Source: an uncultured Eubacterium sp. (GTDB taxonomy: Bacteria; Bacillota; Clostridia; Lachnospirales; Lachnospiraceae). Taken from it: a stretch of 36,565 nt of DNA. The position numbers and the translations under genes were made by a program. Below are positions 6,287 through 14,507 of the stretch, piece after piece. The stretch covers positions 1 through 36,565 of the forward strand of contig CAMWXD010000040.1 in the NCBI GenBank assembly GCA_947178105.1. Reading direction: 5' to 3'. A model generated the notes under the pieces. That model was given only the letters and a program-made list of their open reading frames with translations. It was not told where the DNA came from and made no database searches. Numbering within the stretch: position 1 is the first letter of the stretch; every line of letters starts with the position of its first letter.

Positions 6287-7026
6287 CAGTCAACAGGCTT
6301 TTTAGCTTGGAAGAATAAAAATCTTGGGTATTCATAATTATAACCTTTAGGTATGTTTATAACCGGATATATTTCCTCAATTTTTTCAATAACAAATCCA
6401 GTTGTAATAAGTCCGCTAACATATTGAGATAAAGGACGATGAATATGTGTCGTCATTCCTATTGATTTTGAAAGAGAAATTGTAAATTCATTCTCCACAA
6501 ATATCTCCTGGTTATATTTAAACCATGGTTCATCCTGATACTCCCAATATCGCGGCCAAAAGCAAGGATGTGTTATTGTAAAATAAAATCGGCCATTATT
6601 AATTAGCAAATCATAAATGCGCTGAATTGATTTCAGCCAATTCGGATCATCCATAAATACCATATTTGCTATACATGTATCAAATGTCATGTTATAGACA
6701 AAATCTTCAATAGCACAACATTTAAATGACAAATTGTGCTTCTTATATAGTGATTCCGCAAGGCGAATACTATTTTTACTAATATCAATCCCTACACATT
6801 TAGTTGACAGCTCTGCTACTTTATATGTTAAATAACCCGAGCCACATCCAACATCCAATGAAATCCGTGGATGATTTATAGATATATTTCTTAGAATGCA
6901 CGGTACTGTTACAGCAATCAGACTAATATCTTGTCCTCCATCAATAACTGACTGCCGGGCATTGCAGATTGCATCCCATTCAGCAGAAATGTCATGTATG
7001 CTTTTTCTATAACTTTTTTTCGCCAT
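6286..7026 (-). CDS. Class I SAM-dependent methyltransferase
   Basis: This 246-residue Rossmann-fold methyltransferase has motif I LDVGCGSGYLTYKVAEL, an acidic motif II region VGIDISKNSIRLAE and a post-I IEDF segment. The C-terminal half (HPCFWPRYWEYQDEPWFKY, then MTTHIHRPLSQYVSGL) resembles small-molecule or ubiquinone-type methyltransferases more than DNA methyltransferases: no DPPY or NPPF motif is present. The start at 7026 (MAKKSYRKS) is chosen because GGAGGG lies 6 bases upstream; the longer frame from 7050 has none. The gene overlaps the end of the membrane protein gene by 20 bases, so the two are coupled. Its substrate is unknown. Base composition is A+T-rich, suggesting acquisition. 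Confidence 0.8.
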   Translation of the reverse strand: MAKKSYRKSIHDISAEWDAICNARQSVIDGGQDISLIAVTVPCILRNISINHPRISLDVGCGSGYLTYKVAELSTKCVGIDISKNSIRLAESLYKKHNLSFKCCAIEDFVYNMTFDTCIANMVFMDDPNWLKSIQRIYDLLINNGRFYFTITHPCFWPRYWEYQDEPWFKYNQEIFVENEFTISLSKSIGMTTHIHRPLSQYVSGLITTGFVIEKIEEIYPVINIPKGYNYEYPRFLFFQAKKPVD

Positions 7027-7651
7027 TTCTACCCTCCGATACCTTTTCACATAAAGAAATCATATCATATGCTAAAGAGCTGAGCCACAAGTCACGTTTG
7101 TCGTTTGGATTATCACAGGTCATATAAATTGTATGCCTCATTTTATTTTTTGTACGCAAGGTATTTTTTGTGTTCGCAATTGCAACTTGTCGGTCATTTT
7201 TATTATATCGAACTACTGTAAATCTTGTATTAGGAATAAATCCAGTTTTTCCATAGTACCTGATATCAACACCAGCTTCTTCAAATTTTTTTGTTAAATC
7301 TGTTTTATGTTCTGCAAAAATCAATATACTGCTTTTTTTCTCTATAATACATTTTTTAATCCCATCATCTACCCAAGTTAAATCACGACTCATGATACAA
7401 ATCTTTCCTTGCATTTTAATAAGAGTTTTCATTTCTTCTTTGATTTTCTCATCACTTGTACAAATAATTTCATTTATCTGCATATTTTTCTTATCCTGAA
7501 AAATTCCGAACAAAAGAACGACAAGACATACTATTCCTAAAATTATAAAACCATATTTTATCTTTTCAGATAGTCCTTCAATAAATGCAAGGCTTAAAAT
7601 TGAAGCGGCCGTACCAACAGCACTTATCATATTTACAATAGTTTTCACCAA
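7007..7651 (-). CDS. Two-helix membrane protein with a PLD-like cytoplasmic domain
   Basis: This is a 214-residue protein. Two hydrophobic helices (about residues 4-24 and 33-51) form an N-terminal hairpin, and a soluble domain follows. That domain contains GKICIMSRDLTWVDDG, SSILIFAEHKTDL, EEAGVDIRYYGKTG and RFTVVRYNKNDRQVAIANTK, a layout like phospholipase-D-superfamily folds. The catalytic HKD motif (HxKxxxxD) is absent, so it is probably a degenerate binding or sensing domain. The start is TTG 7651 (AGAGGA 7 bases upstream) or GTG 7648. It overlaps the methyltransferase gene. The PLD-like call is by pattern only. A membrane sensor paired with a methyltransferase effector is an inference. 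Confidence 0.55.
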   Translation of the reverse strand: MVKTIVNMISAVGTAASILSLAFIEGLSEKIKYGFIILGIVCLVVLLFGIFQDKKNMQINEIICTSDEKIKEEMKTLIKMQGKICIMSRDLTWVDDGIKKCIIEKKSSILIFAEHKTDLTKKFEEAGVDIRYYGKTGFIPNTRFTVVRYNKNDRQVAIANTKNTLRTKNKMRHTIYMTCDNPNDKRDLWLSSLAYDMISLCEKVSEGRNGEKKL

Positions 7652-7935
7652 ATATTTTCCTCTCTTTTTAAAAATAATAAAAGTTAAAATATAATTACTC
7701 TGCTAATACTATCGTATTAATAATCTATCTCACAACATCCATTATCTTCTGCATAATATCACATGTTTCCAATTCAGAACATACAGATAAGCATATCACT
7801 TTTTTCAACTATATTAACATAATTACATTTTACATTCAACTCTTTTTAGCAATAAAGTAATAATGTTCAATACATACACGTTTTTTCCAATCGCATTTTC
7901 TACATTCAATCATACCTATATTTCTTTTGACTCTT
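7652..7935. other. A+T-rich intergenic region with a small inverted repeat
   Basis: No gene is seen. A perfect 6-bp inverted repeat, taatac-tatc-gtatta (7705-7720), lies about 55-70 bases upstream of the membrane protein start. It could be an operator or part of a promoter. Confidence 0.4.
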
Positions 7936-8175
7936 TCACTTTTCTCTTCTTTTTTCTGCACTGTCCAACCCCGGCTCTACTGAAACTTCACTAATAAAAG
8001 GCTCTCCTTCTATATACTGCATTACGTCTCTTGGATGCATGCCTTTAAATTCATCGACTGTTTTTGCCAGTATATATGCAAGGATATGTTTCTGTACTAA
8101 TAAACGTTTTGCCTTTTCATCATACTGTGCTTCCTGATCTGCAGTCTGTATTGCATGTTTTTCCTCTGCATCCAC
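7936..8175 (-). pseudogene. N-terminal stub of Rpn/PD-(D/E)XK nuclease transposase
   Basis: The 79-residue frame matches the N-terminal leader typical of Rpn-type (PD-(D/E)XK nuclease family transposase) proteins in Lachnospiraceae. Recognisable parts are QYDEKAKRLLVQKHILAYIL, KTVDEFKGMHPRDVMQYIEG and the EPGL segment. It then ends at a TGA before the nuclease core, where the D/E-x-K residues would lie. Family members are around 300 residues, so about three quarters is missing. The start is GTG 8175 with AAGGAG 9 bases upstream; there is no ATG. This is probably a non-functional remnant. Confidence 0.6.
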
Positions 8176-8365
8176 CAGCCACTTCTCCTTACAGTCCGGA
8201 AAACTTTGCTTTCTTATCTGCTTAAAGTTATTGACAGTTTTTATAATAAAGATACGATATCCCGCTTTATCTCCTGCATTCCTGCTTATGTAGAATATAT
8301 TACATCAGCCTTTCCAACTGATTACTGTATCCTGTTCTATGCTTTCATTCTACACAGCTATAAAC

Positions 8366-8401
8366 AAAAAAATCCCTACCATCATCTGATGATAGGGATT
8401 T
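8366..8401 (-). terminator. Rho-independent terminator of ppdK
   Basis: The stem aaatcccta/tagggattt, a 1x1 mismatch, inner stem catc/gatg and loop atct are followed by seven T residues on the minus strand. It lies about 50 bases after the ppdK stop codon. A near-identical copy is at 4986-5021. Confidence 0.85.
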
Positions 8402-8481
8402 CATTATTTCTATAACTTAGTCAAGGAATATAATCCTAATAACTGCAGTGTACTACTTTTGAGCTATAGCCGCCTGCGCTG
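8366..8481. repeat. Copy B of the ppdK 3'-end direct repeat
   Basis: This is the in-place partner of the 4986-5100 repeat. It spans the terminator, the downstream spacer, the ppdK stop codon and the last eight codons, and ends in the 13-base core at 8469-8481. The two copies flank the segment holding toxin pair 2, the methyltransferase pair and the Rpn stub. Confidence 0.8.
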
Positions 8482-11080
8482 CCGCCAATCTCGCAATCGG
8501 CACACGGAACGGTGAGCAGGATACATAATCCAGCCCAATCTTATGGCAGAACTCAACCGAAGAAGGATCTCCGCCATGCTCGCCGCAGATACCTACATGC
8601 AGCTTGTCATTGACTGGCTTGCCGAGCTTGATTGCTGTTTCCATCAGCTTGCCGACACCTGTCTGGTCCAGTTTTGCAAATGGATCGTTTTCGAAGATCT
8701 TAGCGTCATAGTACGCATCCAGGAACTTGCCGGAGTCGTCGCGGGAGAAGCCGAAGGTCATCTGTGTCAGGTCGTTTGTACCGAAGCAGAAGAAGTCAGC
8801 TTCTGATGCGATCTCGTCAGCAGTCAGGGCTGCTCTTGGAATCTCGATCATAGTACCTACTTCATATTCTAACTTCACGCCTGCTGCTGCGATTTCTGCG
8901 TCTGCTGTTTCTACAACGACTTTCTTTACGTTCTTTAACTCTTTGATATCGCAGATTAACGGAATCATGATTTCCGGTTTTACGTTCCAGTCAGCGTGTG
9001 CTTTCTGTACATTGATTGCTGCGCGGATGACTGCTTTTGTCTGCATCTTTGCGATTTCCGGATAGGTTACTGCAAGACGGCAGCCGCGGTGGCCCATCAT
9101 TGGGTTGAACTCGTGCAGAGAATCGATCAGTGTCTTGATGTCTTCTACGGACTTGTTCTGAGCCTTTGCAAGCTTTTCAATGTCTTCTTCTTCTGTTGGA
9201 ACGAACTCATGCAGAGGCGGATCCAGGAAACGGATCGTTACCGGGCAGCCTTCCAGAGCTTCGTATAATTTTTCGAAGTCGCCCTGCTGGTATGGAAGGA
9301 TCTTGTCAAGAGCTGCTTCTCTTTCTTCTACAGTGTCTGCACAGATCATCTCGCGGAAAGCTGCGATTCTGTCTTCTTCGAAGAACATATGCTCTGTACG
9401 GCAAAGTCCGATGCCTTCTGCGCCGAGCTCGCGTGCTTTCTTAGCGTCTGCCGGTGTGTCTGCATTTGTACGTACTTTTAATCTTCTGTATTTATCTGCC
9501 CAATCCATGATTCTTCCGAACTCGCCTGCGATTGTTGCGTCAACGGTCGGTATAATGCCGTCATAGATATTACCTGTAGTACCATCTATGGAAATCGGAT
9601 CTCCTTCATGGTATTCTTTGCCGGCAAGTGTAAATTTCTTATTTTCTTCATCCATAGCGATGTCGCCGCATCCAGATACACAGCAGGTACCCATACCGCG
9701 TGCAACAACGGCTGCGTGGGAGGTCATACCGCCACGGACAGTTAAGATCCCCTGAGATGCTTTCATACCGGTAATATCTTCCGGAGATGTCTCAAGACGT
9801 ACCAGTACGACTTTTTCTCCTCTGTCATGCCATGCTTCTGCGTCCTCTGCGGAGAATACGATCTTGCCGCAGGCAGCGCCAGGAGATGCGCCAAGGCCCT
9901 TGCCTACCGGAGTAGCAGACTTTAAGGCAGCAGCGTCAAACTGCGGATGCAGTAAGGTATCCAGGTTACGAGGATCGATCATTGCAACTGCTTCTTCTTC
10001 TGTGCGCATACCTTCATCTACAAGGTCACATGCGATCTTTAAAGCAGCCTGAGCGGTTCTCTTGCCGTTTCTTGTCTGGAGCATATAGAGCTTTTTGTTT
10101 TCTACAGTAAACTCCATATCCTGCATATCTCTGTAATGGTCTTCCAGTGTCTTGCATACTTCAGTAAACTGCTTGAATGCTTCCGGGAATTCCTGTTCCA
10201 TCTTTGCGATTGGCATTGGCGTACGTACACCGGCAACTACGTCTTCACCCTGTGCATTTACAAGGAATTCGCCCATCAGCTTTCTTTCGCCTGTCGCAGG
10301 GTCACGGGTAAATGCAACGCCTGTGCCGCAGTCGTCGCCCATGTTGCCGAATGCCATAGACTGTACGTTTACGGCTGTACCCCAGGAATATGGGATATCG
10401 TTGTCGCGGCGGTATACGTTTGCACGAGGGTTGTCCCAGGAACGGAATACTGCCTTAATCGCGCCCATTAACTGCTCCTTCGGATCATCCGGGAAGTCAG
10501 AGCCGATCTTGCCCTTGTATTCAGCCTTGAACTGGCCAGCCAGCTCTTTTAAGTCGTCGGCTGTCAGGTCTACGTCATACGTAACGCCTTTTTTCTCTTT
10601 CATTTCGTCGATAAGCTGTTCGAAGTATTTCTTGCCTACTTCCATAACAACGTCAGAGTACATCTGGATAAATCTGCGGTAGCAGTCCCATGCCCAGCGA
10701 GCGTTGCCGGATTTCTCAGCGATAACTTCCACAACCGTCTCATTTAAGCCCAGGTTTAAGATGGTATCCATCATACCTGGCATAGAAGCCCTTGCACCGG
10801 AACGTACGGATACAAGCAGAGGATTTTCCTTGTCGCCGAATTTTTTGCCGGTGATTTCTTCCATTTTTACAATATACTCATTGATCTGGCCCTGGATCTC
10901 TGCGTTGATCTCGCGCCCGTCTTCGTAATACTGTGTACATGCTTCTGTCGTGATTGTAAAGCCCTGCGGAACCGGAAGCCCTAAATTTGTCATCTCCGCC
11001 AGGTTCGCGCCTTTGCCGCCGAGCAGCTCACGCATGTCTGCTTTGCCTTCGCTGAACAAATATACCCATTTGTTTGCCAT
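8453..11080 (-). CDS. ppdK: Pyruvate, phosphate dikinase
   Basis: PPDK interconverts pyruvate, ATP and phosphate with PEP, AMP and pyrophosphate; in fermentative Clostridia it links glycolysis and gluconeogenesis. The 875 residues match the family length closely. The N-terminal ATP-grasp part begins GGKGANLAEMTNLGLPVPQG. The swivelling His domain has GGMTSHAAVVARGMG, with the phospho-His near residue 455. The C-terminal PEP domain has GLCRTEHMFF, GHRGCRL and GICGEHGGDPSS, with the catalytic Cys near 831. ATG 11080 follows AGGAGG by 9 bases. The gene has its own promoter (11205-11232) and terminator (8366-8401), so it is probably monocistronic. Its 3' end carries the repeat that seems to be an integration site, but the coding sequence is intact. 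Confidence 0.97.
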   Translation of the reverse strand: MANKWVYLFSEGKADMRELLGGKGANLAEMTNLGLPVPQGFTITTEACTQYYEDGREINAEIQGQINEYIVKMEEITGKKFGDKENPLLVSVRSGARASMPGMMDTILNLGLNETVVEVIAEKSGNARWAWDCYRRFIQMYSDVVMEVGKKYFEQLIDEMKEKKGVTYDVDLTADDLKELAGQFKAEYKGKIGSDFPDDPKEQLMGAIKAVFRSWDNPRANVYRRDNDIPYSWGTAVNVQSMAFGNMGDDCGTGVAFTRDPATGERKLMGEFLVNAQGEDVVAGVRTPMPIAKMEQEFPEAFKQFTEVCKTLEDHYRDMQDMEFTVENKKLYMLQTRNGKRTAQAALKIACDLVDEGMRTEEEAVAMIDPRNLDTLLHPQFDAAALKSATPVGKGLGASPGAACGKIVFSAEDAEAWHDRGEKVVLVRLETSPEDITGMKASQGILTVRGGMTSHAAVVARGMGTCCVSGCGDIAMDEENKKFTLAGKEYHEGDPISIDGTTGNIYDGIIPTVDATIAGEFGRIMDWADKYRRLKVRTNADTPADAKKARELGAEGIGLCRTEHMFFEEDRIAAFREMICADTVEEREAALDKILPYQQGDFEKLYEALEGCPVTIRFLDPPLHEFVPTEEEDIEKLAKAQNKSVEDIKTLIDSLHEFNPMMGHRGCRLAVTYPEIAKMQTKAVIRAAINVQKAHADWNVKPEIMIPLICDIKELKNVKKVVVETADAEIAAAGVKLEYEVGTMIEIPRAALTADEIASEADFFCFGTNDLTQMTFGFSRDDSGKFLDAYYDAKIFENDPFAKLDQTGVGKLMETAIKLGKPVNDKLHVGICGEHGGDPSSVEFCHKIGLDYVSCSPFRVPIARLAAAQAAIAQK

Positions 11081-11123
11081 TTGCTAATTCCTCCTAAATA
11101 ATACTTTGGTTTGCTTATTTTTT

Positions 11124-11138
11124 TGTGAATTTTTCACA
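11124..11138. promoter_or_regulatory. Possible operator in the ppdK leader
   Basis: The palindrome TGTGAA-TTT-TTCACA lies between the ppdK promoter and its ribosome site. It resembles half-sites of redox or catabolite regulators, but the spacing fits neither CRP (6 bases between TGTGA and TCACA) nor the usual Rex site exactly. The regulator is unknown. Confidence 0.3.
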
Positions 11139-11204
11139 GACAGGCTCGTCCGAAATCCATCCACATTGTCAACATTGTTTGCGCAACACAATACGCACAT
11201 ATTC

Positions 11205-11232
11205 ATTTTAACATATTTTTCCACATTGGCAA
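11205..11232 (-). promoter_or_regulatory. Extended -10 promoter of ppdK
   Basis: TTGCCA (11227-11232), a 16-base spacer and TAAAAT (11205-11210) with TG one base upstream of the -10. The leader to ATG 11080 is about 120 bases. Confidence 0.65.
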
Positions 11233-11250
11233 CCACTTTTTCCAATTAAT

Positions 11251-11294
11251 TTAAAAAAAACGAAAAAAATTCATAGAAGCCTCTGCCTGAATCT
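11251..11294 (-). terminator. Probable terminator of glyQS
   Basis: Directly after the glyQS stop codon, AGATTCA pairs with TGAATTT (7 bp, one G-U) around a 14-base loop. Two T-rich runs (T7 and T8, separated by CG) follow on the minus strand. Confidence 0.5.
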
Positions 11295-11296
11295 GA

Positions 11297-12694
11297 TTAA
11301 AAATCAAATTTATCAGAAAAATATGCTTCCAGCTCTGCAATCGCCACGCGCTCCTGCTCCATGGAATCGCGGAAGCGTACCGTTACCGCGTGGTCTTGTT
11401 CCGAATCAAAATCGTAGGTTACGCAGAACGGCGTACCGATCTCGTCCTGGCGGCGGTATCTTTTGCCAATATTGCCGCGGTCGTCAAATTCACAGTTGTA
11501 TTTTTTGGACAACTGCGCAAATACCTGCTCTGCGCCTTCGTTCAGCTTTTTGGACAGCGGCAGCACGCCGATTTTTACTGGTGCGAGTGCCGGATGGAAG
11601 TGCAGCACGGTGCGCATATCCGGTTTTTCTTCTGTCCCGATATTCTCCTCGTCATATGCTGCGCACAAAAATGCAAGTACGACACGGTCTGCGCCGAGCG
11701 ACGGCTCGATGACATATGGGATATATTTTTCATTTTTCGTATCGTCAAAATAGGACAGGTCCTGGCCGGATGTATTCTGATGCTGGCTAAGGTCATAATC
11801 GGTGCGGTCTGCGATGCCCCACAGTTCTCCCCAGCCGAATGGGAACAGGAACTCAAAATCCGTCGTAGCCTTGCTGTAAAACGCCAGCTCCGCAGGGTCA
11901 TGGTCTCTTAAGCGCAGCTCCTCTTCTTTCATGCCAAGGCTTAACAGCCAGTCACGGCAAAAGCTTCTCCAGTAAGAAAACCATTCCAGGTCGGTGCCAG
12001 GCTCGCAGAAAAACTCCAGCTCCATCTGCTCAAATTCCCTTGTGCGGAATGTAAAATTGCCAGGCGTGATCTCATTACGAAAGGATTTTCCGATCTGGGC
12101 GATGCCAAACGGTATTTTTTTCCGGGATGTACGCTGCACGTTTTTAAAGTTGACAAAAATGCCCTGTGCCGTTTCCGGCCGCAGATAGACGGTATTTTTC
12201 GCATCCTCTGTAACACCCTGAAACGTTTTAAACATCAGGTTAAACTGGCGGATATCCGTAAAGTTATGTTTGCCGCAGCTTGGACATGCGACCTGGTGTT
12301 TTTCGATAAACTCAACCATCTCTTCATTTGTCCATCCGTCTACGCTTTCCTCCAGTGCAATGCCGTGCTCCCCTGCAAAATCCTCGATGATCTTATCCGC
12401 ACGGAACCGTTCGTGGCATTCCTTACAGTCCATCAGCGGATCAGAAAACCCGCCCAGATGCCCGGATGCCACCCAGGTCTGCGGATTCATTAAAATCGCG
12501 CAGTCCACGCCGACATTGTACGGGTTTTCCTGCACAAACTTCTGCCACCAGGCTTTTTTTACATTATTTTTCAGCTCCACGCCCAGATTGCCGTAATCCC
12601 ATGTATTTGCCAGGCCTCCGTAAATCTCGGAGCCTGGATATACAAAACCTCTCGCCTTTGCAAGCGCCACAATCTTTTCCATTGACTTTTCCAT
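11297..12694 (-). CDS. glyQS: Glycyl-tRNA synthetase, single-chain type
   Basis: This class II synthetase charges tRNA-Gly with glycine. The 465 residues match the dimeric (alpha2) single-chain form, not the GlyQ/GlyS two-subunit form. The N-terminus [15 protein letters not shown] is diagnostic. Motif 2 is visible in [20 protein letters not shown] and motif 3 in [12 protein letters not shown]; the anticodon-binding domain follows ([15 protein letters not shown]). Cys pairs (CKECHERF and CPSCGKHNF) suggest a zinc insertion. The start at ATG 12694 has GGGAGG 8 bases upstream. The lipoprotein gene lies 29 bases upstream, so both are probably read from the promoter at 13411-13439. No T-box is seen. 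Confidence 0.96.
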   Translation of the reverse strand: MEKSMEKIVALAKARGFVYPGSEIYGGLANTWDYGNLGVELKNNVKKAWWQKFVQENPYNVGVDCAILMNPQTWVASGHLGGFSDPLMDCKECHERFRADKIIEDFAGEHGIALEESVDGWTNEEMVEFIEKHQVACPSCGKHNFTDIRQFNLMFKTFQGVTEDAKNTVYLRPETAQGIFVNFKNVQRTSRKKIPFGIAQIGKSFRNEITPGNFTFRTREFEQMELEFFCEPGTDLEWFSYWRSFCRDWLLSLGMKEEELRLRDHDPAELAFYSKATTDFEFLFPFGWGELWGIADRTDYDLSQHQNTSGQDLSYFDDTKNEKYIPYVIEPSLGADRVVLAFLCAAYDEENIGTEEKPDMRTVLHFHPALAPVKIGVLPLSKKLNEGAEQVFAQLSKKYNCEFDDRGNIGKRYRRQDEIGTPFCVTYDFDSEQDHAVTVRFRDSMEQERVAIAELEAYFSDKFDF

Positions 12695-12723
12695 TTCCTG
12701 ATCCTCCCTTATTTTAAGATCCG

Positions 12724-13353
12724 CTACTTATACAAAATATAAGCCGGCTGTGCCTGCTCATCCTCGACGTCATAATGCACATGCACCGTATTTTTGCCGG
12801 ATACCTCTGTATTGCCCGCAGATACACATTGTATTTCCCCGTCCACCTGCACAACCGTCTCATCGCCAATAATTACCACCCGGATCTCTTCGTCCTCCAG
12901 CAGACTGGCTGCATCCATACTGCCCGCTGCTGAGCCTTCCTCCACTTTCTGAAAGTCCTGGTCAAAGGCATATCCCTCCTGCTGTGCCTCAGGCACCGTC
13001 CCGGCAAACATTGTGACATCGTTAAACAATGCATAATCAATATAGGTTGCATAATTTAAATATAGCTTTGCCGTCACGCCGTCTTCCTCTGATGATTCAA
13101 TTTGAAACCGGTCCAGTTCCAGGCTGCCGTCGCCGTTCGATTCTACATACTCTTCAATCGATTCCGTAATATACGCCTTTAATTCTTCCTCGTCGTAATA
13201 TTCCTCATTAAAATCCTCGATATCAGCGCCGATTACATTTCCTTCCTTTGTAATGTAAACCGTACTTTCATCAGCTTCAAATGAAGCCCCACAGGCTGTG
13301 GTCATGCTGGCTGCCGTAAAAATAAGCAGCGCTGCATACAGCTTCCGTCTCAT
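12724..13353 (-). CDS. Acidic lipoprotein of unknown function
   Basis: This is a 209-residue secreted lipoprotein. The N-terminus [20 protein letters not shown] is a signal peptide followed by the lipobox Cys (TAC-GAS), so the mature protein should be anchored by Cys 21 on the outer face of the membrane. The mature part is strongly acidic ([19 protein letters not shown]) with no recognised domain. ATG 13353 follows GGAGG. It heads the unit containing glyQS, an unexpected pairing that may be only positional. Its own promoter lies at 13411-13439. Confidence 0.8.
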   Translation of the reverse strand: MRRKLYAALLIFTAASMTTACGASFEADESTVYITKEGNVIGADIEDFNEEYYDEEELKAYITESIEEYVESNGDGSLELDRFQIESSEEDGVTAKLYLNYATYIDYALFNDVTMFAGTVPEAQQEGYAFDQDFQKVEEGSAAGSMDAASLLEDEEIRVVIIGDETVVQVDGEIQCVSAGNTEVSGKNTVHVHYDVEDEQAQPAYILYK

Positions 13354-13410
13354 AGCTATTGCCTCCTCTGTTGTTTTTGCAGATCTTCTTTGTCGTTTGC
13401 CTCCGCGGAC

Positions 13411-13439
13411 ATTATACTAGACCTTTTTTGCTATTTCAA
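13411..13439 (-). promoter_or_regulatory. SigmaA promoter of the lipoprotein-glyQS unit
   Basis: TTGAAA (13434-13439), a 17-base spacer and perfect TATAAT (13411-13416). This is one of the closest consensus matches in the window. It lies about 60 bases before ATG 13353. Confidence 0.75.
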
Positions 13440-13487
13440 TCATTTTTCGCCATTTCTTTCGCAGATCCGGCAAAATTCAGCAAGATG

Positions 13488-14219
13488 TTACGTTAACATC
13501 TCTTCCGATTTGAATATATGATCCTGGTTCTGGCGTATGTATGCGGACACAATTTCCTCCAGGCGCCCAAAAACCGCGTCACTCAAGGTAAACGTATAGA
13601 GTTTTTGAAGCGGCGCCGTTATGATATACTGCAACGCATATAATGCCGATTCGTCAAGCGGAGCCGCATATTCGCCCTTTATGCAATCCGGGCACAGGGC
13701 GCCATGGCGTTTGAGCGAAAAATAATACAGCTCTTCCTTCCTGCCGCATTTCGTACAGGAAAACACCTCTGGATATTCACCGGAAAGGACAAGCACGCGC
13801 AGCTCATAGATCCTGCGTACCAAGCGGTTGCCGACCGCAGGCTTTAACAGCGCCTTTAAGGTCACATACAACAGGTTTAAAAAGTCTGTCCCATCCATAT
13901 TTTCCTGTGTATAATAGGACGCCATTTCCAGGAAATAAAAGCCATAAGACACTGCGTCCAGGTCTTTTGCCAATTCCCTGAAATAATTCGTAATTGCCGC
14001 CTTGGCGACGCTGTAGGAGTTTTTGCCTTCATATACTTCAAACTCGCCAAAGGAAAAAGGATTTGACGCTGCCAAAAATGCACTGTTTTGCCTTCTGGCA
14101 CCGCGCATAAATGCCGCAATCTTTCCTCTTTCCCTCGTCAGGATCTGCACCCTTTTATCATAATCACCGACCGGCATTGCCGCAAGCACCATGCCCGTCA
14201 GGACGATCGTATGTCCCAT
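13488..14219 (-). CDS. recO: DNA repair protein RecO
   Basis: RecO helps load RecA on gapped DNA with RecF and RecR. The protein has the N-terminal OB-fold start (TGMVLAAMPVGDYDKRVQIL, then TRERGKIAAFMRGARR), the long helical middle and a zinc-finger segment (CTKCGRKEE, then GALCPDC). The ATG at 14219 is preferred because AGGTGG lies 9 bases upstream and it fits the family start; a GTG at 14231 would add four residues and has no ribosome site. At about 243 residues it is normal in size. It overlaps the YqzL-like gene, and era lies upstream: the era-yqzL-recO order is familiar in Firmicutes. Confidence 0.93.
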   Translation of the reverse strand: MGHTIVLTGMVLAAMPVGDYDKRVQILTRERGKIAAFMRGARRQNSAFLAASNPFSFGEFEVYEGKNSYSVAKAAITNYFRELAKDLDAVSYGFYFLEMASYYTQENMDGTDFLNLLYVTLKALLKPAVGNRLVRRIYELRVLVLSGEYPEVFSCTKCGRKEELYYFSLKRHGALCPDCIKGEYAAPLDESALYALQYIITAPLQKLYTFTLSDAVFGRLEEIVSAYIRQNQDHIFKSEEMLT

Positions 14220-14346
14220 GTGTTTTTCCACCTGCCCATGCCGCAGTGCAGCGCTGCTGCCCGCCGCGTTGTTCCTGTTCCCGGTATTTTAAATAATCAC
14301 TGACTCTGCCGCTTAGGGCAAAATCGTCCCAGCAATCCCTTGTCAT
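14164..14346 (-). CDS. YqzL-like small protein
   Basis: This is a 60-residue small protein between era and recO. Its start MTRDCWDDFALSGRVSDYLK fits the YqzL pattern (W-x-x-F, then S/T-G, then a YL pair). That gene occupies the same place between era and recO in Bacillus. The start at 14346 is chosen because GAGGGG is 6 bases upstream; ATG 14352 abuts the ribosome site. The tail (about residues 25-60) overlaps the recO start by about 56 bases in another frame, is low in complexity and is probably not conserved. Function is unknown. Confidence 0.6.
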   Translation of the reverse strand: MTRDCWDDFALSGRVSDYLKYREQEQRGGQQRCTAAWAGGKTHGTYDRPDGHGACGNAGR

Positions 14347-14507
14347 ATGCATCCCCTCGATTCTAAAAATCTGACAGCCTGACTATCTGGCAGTCTAAGT
14401 AACTTGACTGTTCCTTATAATAGGTTTTGCATATTTGCCTGTTCTGATACGAGATAAAATCTGGCATTTTTCCTGATTCTTCCACAGCGCGCCCGCAAAG
14501 GCTTCCT

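Noticed and set aside
8543..10928. Several plus-strand open frames inside ppdK
   Set aside because: All lie antisense to ppdK, which matches its family from end to end.
13354..13487. A T-box leader for glyQS
   Set aside because: The gap upstream of glyQS is 29 bases, and the promoter region upstream of the lipoprotein shows no T-box consensus (AGGGTGGNACCGCG).
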